This document shows positions 1 through 8,058 of a DNA stretch of 64,000 nucleotides, piece after piece. The stretch is from Mariniphaga sp041686935 (GTDB lineage: Bacteria > Bacteroidota > Bacteroidia > Bacteroidales > Prolixibacteraceae). The stretch is taken from NCBI GenBank assembly GCA_041686935.1, contig JAWLCW010000008.1, positions 124,001 through 188,000 on the forward strand, read 5' to 3'. The number at the start of each line of letters is the position of its first letter. The first letter of the stretch is position 1. The position numbers were made by a program, and so were the translations under genes. Under the pieces are notes generated by a model, which saw only the letters and a list, made by a program, of their open reading frames with translations, had not been told where the DNA came from and did no database searches.

Positions 1-1539
1 AAAGCCAACATTTTTTCGGGCGTGGAAACTACTTATCAGTCGTGGAACGGAGTTCCATCAGTTCGTCTGAACAACGATTTGGAAGGCATGAATCGCTATG
101 AAGAACACTGGCTTTATTCGCCGAAGCAAACGCAGGAAATGATAAATTCCGACAGCCGCACTTACAATTTGTACACTTACGATAATCAGGTGGATTACTA
201 CCAGCAGGATCACTACCAGTTGCACTTTTCGCACAAATTCAGTCAGGCCTTAAACCTGAATGCTTCCGGTTTCTACATCAGGGGAAAGGGGTATTACGAA
301 AATTACCGGTACAACCGGAAACTGGAAAATTACCAGCTTCCTGAGATAACAGTTGGCGGTGAAACAGTGCAACGAACCGATTTAATTGACCGCAAATGGC
401 TCGATAATCATTTTTACGGACTCACTTTTTCGCTGAACTACCAAAAGCAGAAAAGCGATTTTACGCTTGGAGGTGGTTGGAATACCTACGACGGCGACCA
501 TTACGGGAATGTAATCTGGGCGCAGTTTGTCGGAGATGCAGACCCCAACCACGAATGGTATTTCAATAAAGGCTTGAAAAAAGATTTCAACCTGTTTGCC
601 AAATACAACTACCAGGTAGCCGAAAAGCTGAACCTGTTTGCCGACATGCAGTACCGCCATATCAATTATTCTATCGACGGTATTGACGACGATTTGCGAA
701 ACATTACGCAACAACATGAATTCAACTTTTTTAATCCGAAGCTGGGTGTTTTTTACGAACCGGCACAAAATCAGAATTTGTATTTGTCGTTTGCCACGGC
801 CAACCGCGAACCCAACCGGTCGGCATACATCGATGCCCGGCAGGATGCAGAACCGCCGGTTTATGAAACTTTGTACGACTGGGAGCTGGGCTACGAATTT
901 AAATCGGCCCGGTTTTCGGGCAGTGCCAATTTTTATTACATGAGCTACAAAAATCAACTGGTGCTCACAGGGGAAATCAACGATGTGGGAAATCCTATTA
1001 TGACCAACGTGGATAAAAGTCACCGAACGGGTTTGGAGTTACAGACGGGACTGGCATTGACAAAAAACCTGCAGTGGCTGGCCAATGCCACATTCAGCCA
1101 AAACAATATAGAAAATTTTACCGAATATGTGGACAACTGGGATGCCGGCGGGCAGGAATCATTTCATCTGGGAACCACCGACATTGCTTTTTCACCCAAC
1201 GTGATAGCCAACAGCCAACTGATTTACGAACCGGTGAAGAACCTGAATTTTGCATTTATTTCATCCTACGTTGGCAAACAGTTTATTGACAACACAGCCA
1301 GCGACGACCGTAGCCTGAATGCGTATTTTGTGAATAACCTGAAAGTGGATTATTCTTTCAAAACAGGTTTGTTCGATAACATTTCGATCCACCTTATGGT
1401 AAATAACCTGTTTAGCGAAGAATACGAAAGCAATGCCTGGGTATATTCCTACATTCTGGGTGGCGAACGCTACAAAATGGATGGTTATTTTCCTCAGGCT
1501 GGCCGGCATTTTATGTTGGGGGTTGATTTGAAGTTTTAA
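1..1539 (+). CDS. TonB-dependent outer membrane receptor, 5'-truncated by window edge
   Basis: The frame is open from base 1, so only about 512 C-terminal residues are visible; plug domain and signal peptide lie outside the window. The visible part alternates aromatic and polar residues as in transmembrane beta strands, contains typical barrel phrases (a run ending in VFYEPAQNQNLYLSFA, and the loop segment NLFSEEYESNAWVY), and ends in LGVDLKF with a terminal Phe, the usual outer-membrane insertion signal. The family imports siderophores, cobalamin, glycans or peptides using TonB energy. The substrate cannot be told from this half. A strong hairpin follows the stop codon by 17 bp. Family assignment is firm, function is not. 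Confidence 0.85.
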   Translation, partial: KANIFSGVETTYQSWNGVPSVRLNNDLEGMNRYEEHWLYSPKQTQEMINSDSRTYNLYTYDNQVDYYQQDHYQLHFSHKFSQALNLNASGFYIRGKGYYENYRYNRKLENYQLPEITVGGETVQRTDLIDRKWLDNHFYGLTFSLNYQKQKSDFTLGGGWNTYDGDHYGNVIWAQFVGDADPNHEWYFNKGLKKDFNLFAKYNYQVAEKLNLFADMQYRHINYSIDGIDDDLRNITQQHEFNFFNPKLGVFYEPAQNQNLYLSFATANREPNRSAYIDARQDAEPPVYETLYDWELGYEFKSARFSGSANFYYMSYKNQLVLTGEINDVGNPIMTNVDKSHRTGLELQTGLALTKNLQWLANATFSQNNIENFTEYVDNWDAGGQESFHLGTTDIAFSPNVIANSQLIYEPVKNLNFAFISSYVGKQFIDNTASDDRSLNAYFVNNLKVDYSFKTGLFDNISIHLMVNNLFSEEYESNAWVYSYILGGERYKMDGYFPQAGRHFMLGVDLKF

Positions 1540-1555
1540 AATACCAATGATACTT

Positions 1556-1588
1556 AGCCCTGACAGGCTTCAAAACCCTGTCAGGGCT
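1556..1588 (+). terminator. 12-bp perfect hairpin after the TonB receptor
   Basis: AGCCCTGACAGG (1556-1567) pairs perfectly with CCTGTCAGGGCT (1577-1588) across a 9-nt loop, starting 17 bp after the receptor stop. It is followed by an AT-rich tract (GAATTATTTTA) but no clean run of T, so it may be a terminator, an mRNA 3'-end stabiliser, or an REP-like interspersed palindrome. I see no second copy in this window. Confidence 0.55.
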
Positions 1589-1610
1589 GAATTATTTTAC
1601 TTCAAAACTA

Positions 1611-1790
1611 TTAATTCTACTTTGACACTATACACTAACATCGAAAAATCTATTCGTTTTACCCTAAACCCCAAGGGGAACCAAATACCTGCCCGACGTC
1701 AATCGGGGATTTTTCTTATTTCTCCACTTGGGGCCGAGGTAAAAAATAAGAAAAATCGGTTTCTCATATAATCTGTCAAAGTAGAATTAA
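1611..1790. mobile_element. 180-bp MITE-like element with 17-bp perfect terminal inverted repeats
   Basis: TTAATTCTACTTTGACA (1611-1627) is the exact reverse complement of the sequence at 1774-1790. Inside, GATTTTTCTTATTT (1708-1721) is inverted at 1744-1757, and CCCCAAG (1669-1675) is complementary to CTTGGGG (1727-1733), which lies in the loop of that inner hairpin. No convincing gene lies inside; the only open frame (1547-1771) runs through the repeats. Terminal repeats beginning and ending in TTAA suggest a non-autonomous transposon with TA or TTAA targets, but no transposase is nearby, so mobility is inference. It ends 27 bp from the toxin gene. Confidence 0.5.
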
Positions 1791-1817
1791 AAAAAACGAT
1801 TCTTTTTCTTTAGCTTT

Positions 1818-2312
1818 TTAGTCGAAAAGTTCTTCTAGTGTTTTTATTGCAATAAACATTTTTTCGCTGTCCGGAAGTTTTATAAAGTCATACTTTTCAT
1901 AAAATTGTTCGGCTTCTTTGTCTATTGGGTCAACAATAACCGCAAATGAGCCAATTTCTTTCGACAATTCAAAACTTCTTTTCAAAGCGTCTATCAGTAA
2001 AATTTTTCCTAATCCTTTTCCCTGATAGTTTTTATCAATTGCTAATCGCCCCAATAATGTTGCCGGAATTGAATGATATGATGGAGGTAACTTCCGTTTT
2101 AAATATTCGGGAAAACTGTTCAGTGGAATGCTATTGTTTGATAATGTGTAGTACCCTTGAATGCAATTTGTTTCTTTCTCTGAAAATACAAAACAGGCAG
2201 ACAATTTTCTTTTTATGTCTTGTCCGGCCCTGTTTTTCAGGTAATTGTTTAAAAGCTCTTTTCCACAGTCAAATTCATTTCGATTGTGCTTCTTATCTAA
2301 CAGTTCAATCAT
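1818..2312 (-). CDS. GNAT-family toxin (TacT-like acetyltransferase) of a type II toxin-antitoxin pair
   Basis: The 164-residue product carries the GNAT acetyl-CoA loop around LGRLAIDKNYQGKGLG (Q-x-x-G-x-G) and the C-terminal FYEKYDF with the usual catalytic Tyr. Known relatives (TacT, AtaT) acetylate aminoacyl-tRNA and stop translation. The frame is open to 2351, but the ATG at 2312 is preferred: it gives the family N-terminus (MIELLDKKHNRNEFDCG) and an 8-bp overlap with the antitoxin stop (ATGATTGA), typical of translational coupling. The motif set and partner gene make the family call strong; the acceptor tRNA is unknown. Confidence 0.88.
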   Translation of the reverse strand: MIELLDKKHNRNEFDCGKELLNNYLKNRAGQDIKRKLSACFVFSEKETNCIQGYYTLSNNSIPLNSFPEYLKRKLPPSYHSIPATLLGRLAIDKNYQGKGLGKILLIDALKRSFELSKEIGSFAVIVDPIDKEAEQFYEKYDFIKLPDSEKMFIAIKTLEELFD

Positions 2313-2607
2313 TGCTTCGTTTTGAGTTTGAAGCAAATGCATTGTAATCATCCAATGCCTTTTTTAAAGTTTCAGACGGCTTTGCCGGTTTAGTTACCGC
2401 GTTGAAGAATATTCGACTATCTCTCTCAGAAACAATGACTTGCTCTTTCTCTTTGATTATTTCTTTTGCTTTTTCCTGAACTGTAATAATAACGAAGTCT
2501 GTTAAGCTTCTGAACCCACCTAAATATGCCGCTCTTTCAAAGAACTGCTTTTGTTCTTTTGGAAGTCGTGCATCAAATCTCGCTTGTTCTTTTGTAATTG
2601 ATCTCAT
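2305..2607 (-). CDS. DUF1778 antitoxin (TacA-like, ribbon-helix-helix)
   Basis: This 100-residue protein begins with the DUF1778 signature (RFDARLPKEQKQFFERAA, then a GGFRSLTDFVI helix), which forms a ribbon-helix-helix DNA-binding dimer; the C-terminal tail from about residue 70 (PAKPSETLKKALDDYN) matches the part of TacA-type antitoxins that wraps the GNAT toxin. It precedes the toxin, overlapping it by 8 bp. Antitoxins of this family repress their own operon, often together with the toxin. The two 19-bp direct repeats immediately upstream and a TACTTTTG -7 box overlapping one of them fit that model. Confidence 0.9.
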   Translation of the reverse strand: MRSITKEQARFDARLPKEQKQFFERAAYLGGFRSLTDFVIITVQEKAKEIIKEKEQVIVSERDSRIFFNAVTKPAKPSETLKKALDDYNAFASNSKRSND

Positions 2608-2623
2608 CGCTTTACCTTTTTTA

Positions 2624-2631
2624 CAAAAGTA
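2624..2631 (-). promoter_or_regulatory. -7 box of the toxin-antitoxin promoter
   Basis: On the minus strand the sequence reads TACTTTTG, an exact match to the Bacteroidota -7 consensus TAnnTTTG, 17 bp before the antitoxin ATG, giving a very short leader. It overlaps the proximal operator repeat. No TTTG-type -33 element is obvious upstream. Confidence 0.55.
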
Positions 2632-2679
2632 CGTAAAAATTCAGTACAGACCATGAATATGTACGTAAAAATTCAGTAC
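2629..2679 (-). promoter_or_regulatory. Duplicated 19-bp operator of the toxin-antitoxin operon
   Basis: GTACGTAAAAATTCAGTAC occurs twice as a perfect direct repeat (2629-2647 and 2661-2679), 32 bp apart start to start, about three helical turns, which would place bound dimers on one face of the DNA. Each copy is bounded by GTAC at both ends, so each is also an imperfect palindrome. The proximal copy overlaps the -7 box. Binding by the antitoxin is inferred from family behaviour. Confidence 0.7.
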
Positions 2680-2794
2680 TGCTTTTGAGAATCCAGAATG
2701 CGCACCACAAATAAACAAATGCCACTAGCCAATCTTCGCGCCTTCATCCTGATTTTAAAGAACATGGACTCTGACTTAACAAGTGACAATTTTA

Positions 2795-3925
2795 TTATTC
2801 CAAAATTACCTTCCCTTCAATCTCAACCAGCAAATCATCGCGGCAAATATCGGCAATGATATAAACCACGGGCAGATTGCCGTAATAGCTTTTAAAGGTT
2901 TTTTTGATGGCTGCAAAGTCTTTGCGGTTTTTCACATACACCCGTGCATGCCCGTAAACCGGGCGAAGTGAATTTTCGGTAATTGCAGATAATATTTCCT
3001 GCGAATACAATCGCTGCATGTTTTGAATGGTAATTTCAGTTTGTTTCACCGGGTCGCTAACACCCTTTGTTTTTTCGCCACGGATGGAAGCAGTTCCTGA
3101 AATAAAAATCTGCTTTTTGCCAAACAATTCCAGGTAACGGGCGCGTTCAAATTTGGGGGTTGCTTTCATTTCTGCTTGCTTTCCCACCAGCACTTTTTCG
3201 CTGTACCCGTGGGCAGCTGTTTGTTCGGGATTGTTGAGCGGAAGGCTCACCGCTTCGGGGGCATCAACAGCAACAAATTCGATGATGACACCTCCCATGT
3301 TCATTCCGATTCCGGTTGCTGCCGGAAATCCATTCCGATTAAAATTTTCATCATAAAAACCAGCCCGCAAGTTGTTAAATTCCTGGTAGCGCTGATTACC
3401 TTCATCAAAACCGATAATATTCTCTATGTAATTCCATTGCCTGATGACCGAATGGAAACTCATTTCTGCCTGAATCAAAAGGTTTTCAAACGAATTAAAA
3501 GCTGTTTCGGTATTTTCCCTGCATCCGGAAGAAAAATCAGACTGCACGTTTCCAATTAAAACCCGGGCATTTCCTCTTTTAAAAAGCATGGCCGAGCCAT
3601 GTTCAGAACCGAATTGTACCTGATTCCACAATTCCGGATCGAAATAAAAAGCTTCAACCAAAATACGGCAGGTCAACGGAGGTTGTGCAATAAGCGCACA
3701 AATAACCGGAATCTTGAATTTTTCGGCAACCAAACGCTGCAATTGGGATTGCAACTTCACGTAATTTTCTTTTGAAGAAACCTCGGCAAAAAAATTCAGT
3801 TTAAAAATTCGTTTGCCCGAATTGATTTTTTGCAACTGTTCAAAACAATTAAGCAACTGACCATCAAGTGAAGCGCAGCCGGTTTCTGGTTTTATATAAA
3901 TTCGATCGCCGTTTAAAAAATACAT
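2795..3925 (-). CDS. Two-domain Rid/chorismatase-fold protein (FkbO/Hyg5-like)
   Basis: The 376-residue product has no signal peptide. The C-terminal ~120 residues follow the YjgF/RidA pattern: IFISGTASIRGE, a long helix, HARVYVKNRKDF, and LPVVYIIADICRDDLLVEIEG. The N-terminal ~230 residues form a second, more divergent domain with the Gly-rich segment ATGIGMNMGGVIIEF. This two-domain layout, and the ending DICRDDLLVEIEG, recall chorismatases, which hydrolyse chorismate to a dihydroxycyclohexadienoate or hydroxybenzoates. The Arg that binds the carboxylate in canonical RidA (PARS motif) is replaced (PVVY), arguing against a plain imine deaminase. No aromatic-polyketide or flexirubin genes are near. 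Last gene of the minus-strand run, 56 bp after deoC. Confidence 0.55.
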   Translation of the reverse strand: MYFLNGDRIYIKPETGCASLDGQLLNCFEQLQKINSGKRIFKLNFFAEVSSKENYVKLQSQLQRLVAEKFKIPVICALIAQPPLTCRILVEAFYFDPELWNQVQFGSEHGSAMLFKRGNARVLIGNVQSDFSSGCRENTETAFNSFENLLIQAEMSFHSVIRQWNYIENIIGFDEGNQRYQEFNNLRAGFYDENFNRNGFPAATGIGMNMGGVIIEFVAVDAPEAVSLPLNNPEQTAAHGYSEKVLVGKQAEMKATPKFERARYLELFGKKQIFISGTASIRGEKTKGVSDPVKQTEITIQNMQRLYSQEILSAITENSLRPVYGHARVYVKNRKDFAAIKKTFKSYYGNLPVVYIIADICRDDLLVEIEGKVILE

Positions 3926-3981
3926 GATTTCTCCTTTTCAGCAAGGATTACAAATATGCCGGTTTTTTTGGAGAAATAAAA

Positions 3982-4668
3982 TCAATAATTTCCTTCGGCT
4001 TTAGCTCCGTTCAAAACGGCTTCGGTTGAGCCAATTCCCAGCCGGTCGGCGCCCTGTTCCAGAAAAGCGACCGCATCTTCCCAGGTTCGGATTCCGCCCG
4101 AGGCTTTCACTTTCATTTTATCGCCCACCGTTTTTACCATAACGTCTATCACTTCGGGGGTAGCTTTTCCCGGTCCGAAACCGGTTGAAGTTTTTACATA
4201 ATCGGCTCCTGCCATGTAAGAAAGCTCGCAGGCTTTTTCCACCTGATCCAGCGTAAGAAATCCGCTTTCCTGAATGACTTTAACCAATACCCCATAATTA
4301 TGCGCCTCTTCAACCACCGCTGCAATATCTTCCACCACGTAATGGTAATCTTCCCCCAGAAATTTCCCGATGTTCATCACCATGTCAATTTCGTCCACAC
4401 CGTCTTTAATGGCCTGCTTCGCCTGAAAAACTTTTACCGGTGTGGCATCTGCACCATGTGGAAAACTGAGCACACAGGAAACTTTCACGCCGCTTCCCTC
4501 CAAAAGTGCTTTGGCGGATTTTATATCGCACGGTTTCACACACATGCTGAACACCTTGTTTTCAATACACATTTGGGCGTGCTTCTGCAAATCAGCGTCG
4601 GTAAATTCCGGTTTTAATACCGCATGATCTATTGTTTTTGCAACTTCTTCTTTTGTCATAATTTCCAT
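3982..4668 (-). CDS. deoC: Deoxyribose-phosphate aldolase
   Basis: DeoC cleaves 2-deoxyribose-5-phosphate to glyceraldehyde-3-phosphate and acetaldehyde, the last step of deoxynucleoside catabolism in the cytosol. The 228-residue TIM barrel shows EIDMVMNIG (proton-relay Asp), VKTSTGFGPGKAT with the Schiff-base Lys, and KASGGIRTWEDA with the second active-site Lys. Length is normal for the short bacterial class. It lies 30 bp downstream of xseB. Start is MEIMTKEEV at 4668 or the second Met at 4659. A cytidine deaminase occurs elsewhere in the window (17319-16837). Confidence 0.95.
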   Translation of the reverse strand: MEIMTKEEVAKTIDHAVLKPEFTDADLQKHAQMCIENKVFSMCVKPCDIKSAKALLEGSGVKVSCVLSFPHGADATPVKVFQAKQAIKDGVDEIDMVMNIGKFLGEDYHYVVEDIAAVVEEAHNYGVLVKVIQESGFLTLDQVEKACELSYMAGADYVKTSTGFGPGKATPEVIDVMVKTVGDKMKVKASGGIRTWEDAVAFLEQGADRLGIGSTEAVLNGAKAEGNY

Positions 4669-4698
4669 TTTTAAAAAAGTGCGAATCTAAAAAAATTC

Positions 4699-4899
4699 CT
4701 ATTCTTCCATTTCCTTTAAAATCTGCTCTACCTGTTCGTTGGTTTTTAGCAGTTTGTCTTTACAAATTTTCAGCAATGCAGACACCCGTTTTACTTTTTC
4801 AGCCAATTCGTCCACATCAAGTTCTTCGTTTTCAATTTTTTCGAGAATTTCTTCAATCTCCGAAATTGCTTCGTTATAGGTTACCTTTTTTGTGACCAT
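4699..4899 (-). CDS. xseB: Exodeoxyribonuclease VII small subunit
   Basis: The 66-residue protein is two helices rich in Glu and Lys with the family pattern YNEAISEIEEILEKIE and ELDVDELAEKVKRVSALLKIC. Several XseB copies bind the long coiled coil of XseA to form exonuclease VII, which degrades single-stranded DNA from both ends. The ATG lies one base after the xseA stop codon (TAA-C-ATG), so translation is almost certainly coupled. Confidence 0.95.
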   Translation of the reverse strand: MVTKKVTYNEAISEIEEILEKIENEELDVDELAEKVKRVSALLKICKDKLLKTNEQVEQILKEMEE

Positions 4900-4900
4900 G

Positions 4901-6334
4901 TTATTCTTTTTTTGTGATTTTACTTTTTACTTCTCCATCGGCGAAATGGGTTTCAATTTCATCGTTCAACTCAAGCGCGACCACCGATTTTACAATCTTT
5001 CCATCTTTCAGGGTAACTGTGTAACCGCGACTGAGCACATTTTGGGGATTCAGCAGGCGCACTGTGTTTTCATTCCGAAGAATCCGCTCATTTTCTTTTG
5101 TCAGAAACCGCACGGATTCATGTTTCAACTGTTCTTTCAACTGGTTGAAATTAGCCATTTCTTTCAGTAATGATTCATGAACCACCCTTTTTAAAATTCT
5201 TTTTTGCAGGTTGATTGAGTTTCTAGTTTCCACCTTCCAAATTGAAAAGGCGGAGTGCAGATCGTGTTTCAGGTTATTGAGTTCATATTTTTTATTGAAT
5301 GAAAACCGGCTGACCTGTTGCTGTAAATTATTTCCGGTTTTAATTAACTGTCTGTTTTTTTCGTTAATGAAAGTTCCCACAAAACGGTGCAAATTTTCCG
5401 CAAAATCCTCCAGTTGTTCTCGTTTAGAATCCACTGTTTCGCGGGCCAACTGAACAACTTCTCCTTCAAGACCGATAAGTCGTTCGTAAAACCTTTCAGC
5501 GCCGCTAATAAAAAATTCGGCCACTGCCGTGGGTGTTTTCATGCGTGTATGAGCCACCAAATCGATAATGGTATCGTCTTTTTCGTGGCCAATTCCGGTT
5601 ACCACGGGCAATGGAAACTGGGTAATGTGAAAAGCCAGGTCATAGTTATCAAAACTACTCAGGTCGGCAGTGGCACCCCCTCCACGAATGATAGCCACTG
5701 CATCGAAAAATTCTTCATATTCGAAAATCCGATCCAAAGCTGCCATTATGGAAGGAACAGCCTCGCCTCCCTGCATGTAAGCTTCAAAAAGGTGCGTATA
5801 GAATTTAATGCCCTGCGAATTATTTTCCAACTGGTTCATGAAATCCTGGTAACCGGCGGCAGTTTTGGATGAAATAACGGCAATTTTTTGTGGCACCAGC
5901 GGCAGTTCCAGTTCTTTATTCATATCGAAAACGCCTTCGTTTTGAAGCCTTTCGATAATTTCTTTCCGTTGCAACGCCATGTCGCCCACAGTGTAAGCCG
6001 GGTCAATATCTTTTATGTTCAGGCTTAATCCGTAGGCCGGATGATATTCCACCGAAACCTGCACCAGTACTTTTAAACCATGCGTCAAAAACTGACCGGT
6101 AGTGGTTTCAAAATAAGGTTTTAAAATGCGGTAAGTATAAGACCAGATTGTTGCCCGTGCCCGTGCAGTAATTTCATTTCCTTCTTTTTCCACCAGTTCC
6201 AGATAACAGTGTCCGTTGCGGTTTTCCTTTAGTTCGCTGATTTCAGCCACCACCCAAAGCGACCCTGGAATAGCACTGCTCAGAGCATCTTTAACTAACT
6301 GGTTTAATTCGAATAATGTCAGCTTCTGATTCAT
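4901..6334 (-). CDS. xseA: Exodeoxyribonuclease VII large subunit
   Basis: The 477-residue catalytic subunit starts with an OB-fold (LWVVAEISELKENRNGHCYLEL), followed by the catalytic domain with VISSKTAAGYQDF, IIRGGGATADLSSFD and VTGIGHEKDDTIIDLVAHTRMKTPTAVAEF, then about 150 residues of Lys/Glu/Gln-rich coiled coil, and a C-terminal LSRGYTVTLKDGKIV strand pair. All are standard for the family. Its start lies 4 bp after the stop of the upstream subtilase gene, so it is probably co-transcribed with it, an unrelated partner. Confidence 0.95.
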   Translation of the reverse strand: MNQKLTLFELNQLVKDALSSAIPGSLWVVAEISELKENRNGHCYLELVEKEGNEITARARATIWSYTYRILKPYFETTTGQFLTHGLKVLVQVSVEYHPAYGLSLNIKDIDPAYTVGDMALQRKEIIERLQNEGVFDMNKELELPLVPQKIAVISSKTAAGYQDFMNQLENNSQGIKFYTHLFEAYMQGGEAVPSIMAALDRIFEYEEFFDAVAIIRGGGATADLSSFDNYDLAFHITQFPLPVVTGIGHEKDDTIIDLVAHTRMKTPTAVAEFFISGAERFYERLIGLEGEVVQLARETVDSKREQLEDFAENLHRFVGTFINEKNRQLIKTGNNLQQQVSRFSFNKKYELNNLKHDLHSAFSIWKVETRNSINLQKRILKRVVHESLLKEMANFNQLKEQLKHESVRFLTKENERILRNENTVRLLNPQNVLSRGYTVTLKDGKIVKSVVALELNDEIETHFADGEVKSKITKKE

Positions 6335-6338
6335 CAGA

Positions 6339-8009
6339 TTAATAGCTTATACTAATTTTTACGGCTTCACTCGTATCTTCTGATATAATTTGCAAAATAA
6401 GTAATCCCGAAGGCAATCCATACAGATTTTGCAACAGAATTTTTGCAGCATCCTGCTTTTCTTCTTTTCGAAGCAGCTTGCCATCCAAAGTATAAAAAGC
6501 AATTGTAACTTTTCCTGAAGTAACGTTGGTTTGTTTTTGCAAAACAATGTAATCCCGGGCCGGATTTGGATAAACCAGCCAGTTCGCGCCATTCGCCCAT
6601 TTTTCAACTATCGAAGTTTTAAGAATCCTGTCAGCAATTTTTAAATCAGGAATTCCAAACCCTACCAGGGAATCCGGTTTTTCGTAGAGATGCGAACTTT
6701 TTTCCAGAGCAGTTTTTACCTGTGAAGCTGTTGCATGTGGGTTGGCCTGCCAGAGACAAGCGGCTGCGCCGGCAAGAACGGGCGATGAAAATGAAGTGCC
6801 GTTGCCTTTGCCTACAGTGCCATTGCTACGCTGAATTATTGTATTCCATCCAACCGCAGAAAGATTGGGTTTAATATCCCCGTCGGAGGCAGGCCCCCAG
6901 GAAGTAAACGGTGCGGGAATTCCCTCTTTGTTCACTGCCCCCACACCAATTACACTGTCTCCGTCTGAAGGTGCAATAATATATCTCCATGCGTTCCCCG
7001 TGCGGCCTTCATTTCCGGCACTGGAGAACACAAGCATTCCCCGGGATGCAGCAATATTGGCCCCACGGGTTACACGGGTGGTTTTTCCGTCCATGTCAGC
7101 GTAGGTATGATTCATACCCGGATCATCGAACGTGTAATACCCAAGAGAGGAATTAATTATATCTGCACCAACACTGTCGGCATATTCAGCGCCGGCAATC
7201 CAGTTATCTTCTTCAATCATAAATTCAGAGGCAGCATCTTCGGTTCTGATAAGCCAGTAAAAGGCTTTGGGAGCAGTACCAATGAGTTGCCCGGGTATAT
7301 TTCCACCCATTATCGAAAGTACACTCATACCATGGGAATGGGTTTCGAAAATATTTTCATTGGTTGCAACAAAATCCATGGTTCCCGGAATTTGTCCGTT
7401 TACCCACAGACTGTCGAATGCCGGATATCTGTCAACACTGTAAAAGCCGGCATCCAATACTGCAATATGGACTCCCTGACCTTTAAAATCCTGGTTATGT
7501 AAAAACTGGCCGTTTAACTGAGCCACCTGATATGCAGATTCCCCGTAAACTGTTGTGTCTATTTCAAGCGTCCTGTCAGGTCCTTCAGGTTTATGGTATT
7601 TATTCACAGCACTTTTTGTGCCCGAGGCTCTTTTGGAGAGAATTACCTCTTTAACAAAAGGTAATTGCTGAGCATTGGCCTGAAAATCTTCATTATTTGC
7701 CCTGACTGTTATTCCATTCAACCATTTTGAAGAGTGAATGAAGGTTGCACCAAGTTTCAGTACTTGATTTGTATAAAATTGATTAACAGGCAAATCGAGT
7801 GAATCAACCGGTATATTTTGTTTTTCCCTGCGCTGAATGGCTCTCTCAGAAAGATAACCTTCAGGATTGGAAAGCGACCATGGTGTATTATCCTTGTTGG
7901 TGAATGCAACCCAGTAAAAATTTTGAGCCTGAATTGTAAATGGCCCAAAACAGGTGACAAAAATAATCAGGACAAATACTTTTTTCATACCGGAAGGGAT
8001 CTTTTTCAT
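6339..8009 (-). CDS. Secreted subtilisin-like (S8) protease with type IX secretion C-terminal domain
   Basis: The 556-residue product has a Sec signal (hydrophobic run ending QAQ near residue 29), an N-terminal prodomain-like part, and a complete S8 triad: D186 in IAVLDAGF, H226 in THSHGMS and S406 in GNGTSFSSP, with the oxyanion Asn in FSSAGNEG. From about residue 478 it has the T9SS type A sorting domain (VYPNPARDYIVLQKQ and a final beta-rich segment), implying export through the outer membrane and possible surface attachment. A second ATG at 7988 gives an equally good signal peptide. Downstream spacing to xseA is 4 bp. The substrate is unknown. Confidence 0.92.
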   Translation of the reverse strand: MKKIPSGMKKVFVLIIFVTCFGPFTIQAQNFYWVAFTNKDNTPWSLSNPEGYLSERAIQRREKQNIPVDSLDLPVNQFYTNQVLKLGATFIHSSKWLNGITVRANNEDFQANAQQLPFVKEVILSKRASGTKSAVNKYHKPEGPDRTLEIDTTVYGESAYQVAQLNGQFLHNQDFKGQGVHIAVLDAGFYSVDRYPAFDSLWVNGQIPGTMDFVATNENIFETHSHGMSVLSIMGGNIPGQLIGTAPKAFYWLIRTEDAASEFMIEEDNWIAGAEYADSVGADIINSSLGYYTFDDPGMNHTYADMDGKTTRVTRGANIAASRGMLVFSSAGNEGRTGNAWRYIIAPSDGDSVIGVGAVNKEGIPAPFTSWGPASDGDIKPNLSAVGWNTIIQRSNGTVGKGNGTSFSSPVLAGAAACLWQANPHATASQVKTALEKSSHLYEKPDSLVGFGIPDLKIADRILKTSIVEKWANGANWLVYPNPARDYIVLQKQTNVTSGKVTIAFYTLDGKLLRKEEKQDAAKILLQNLYGLPSGLLILQIISEDTSEAVKISISY

Positions 8010-8058
8010 TCAATCTTCAGCATAATAAAATACGGAACAAAATAACGAAATATCCTGA

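Noticed and set aside
382..1023. 213-codon minus-strand open frame opposite the TonB receptor
   Set aside because: It lies wholly antisense to a well-supported coding frame, has no recognisable domain, and such shadows are common opposite aromatic-rich barrels.
1547..1771. 74-codon open frame after the TonB receptor
   Set aside because: It runs through the hairpin and the inverted-repeat element, and the product has no protein-like pattern.
5387..5872. 161-codon plus-strand frame within xseA
   Set aside because: Antisense to a conserved exonuclease domain; composition is that of a shadow frame.
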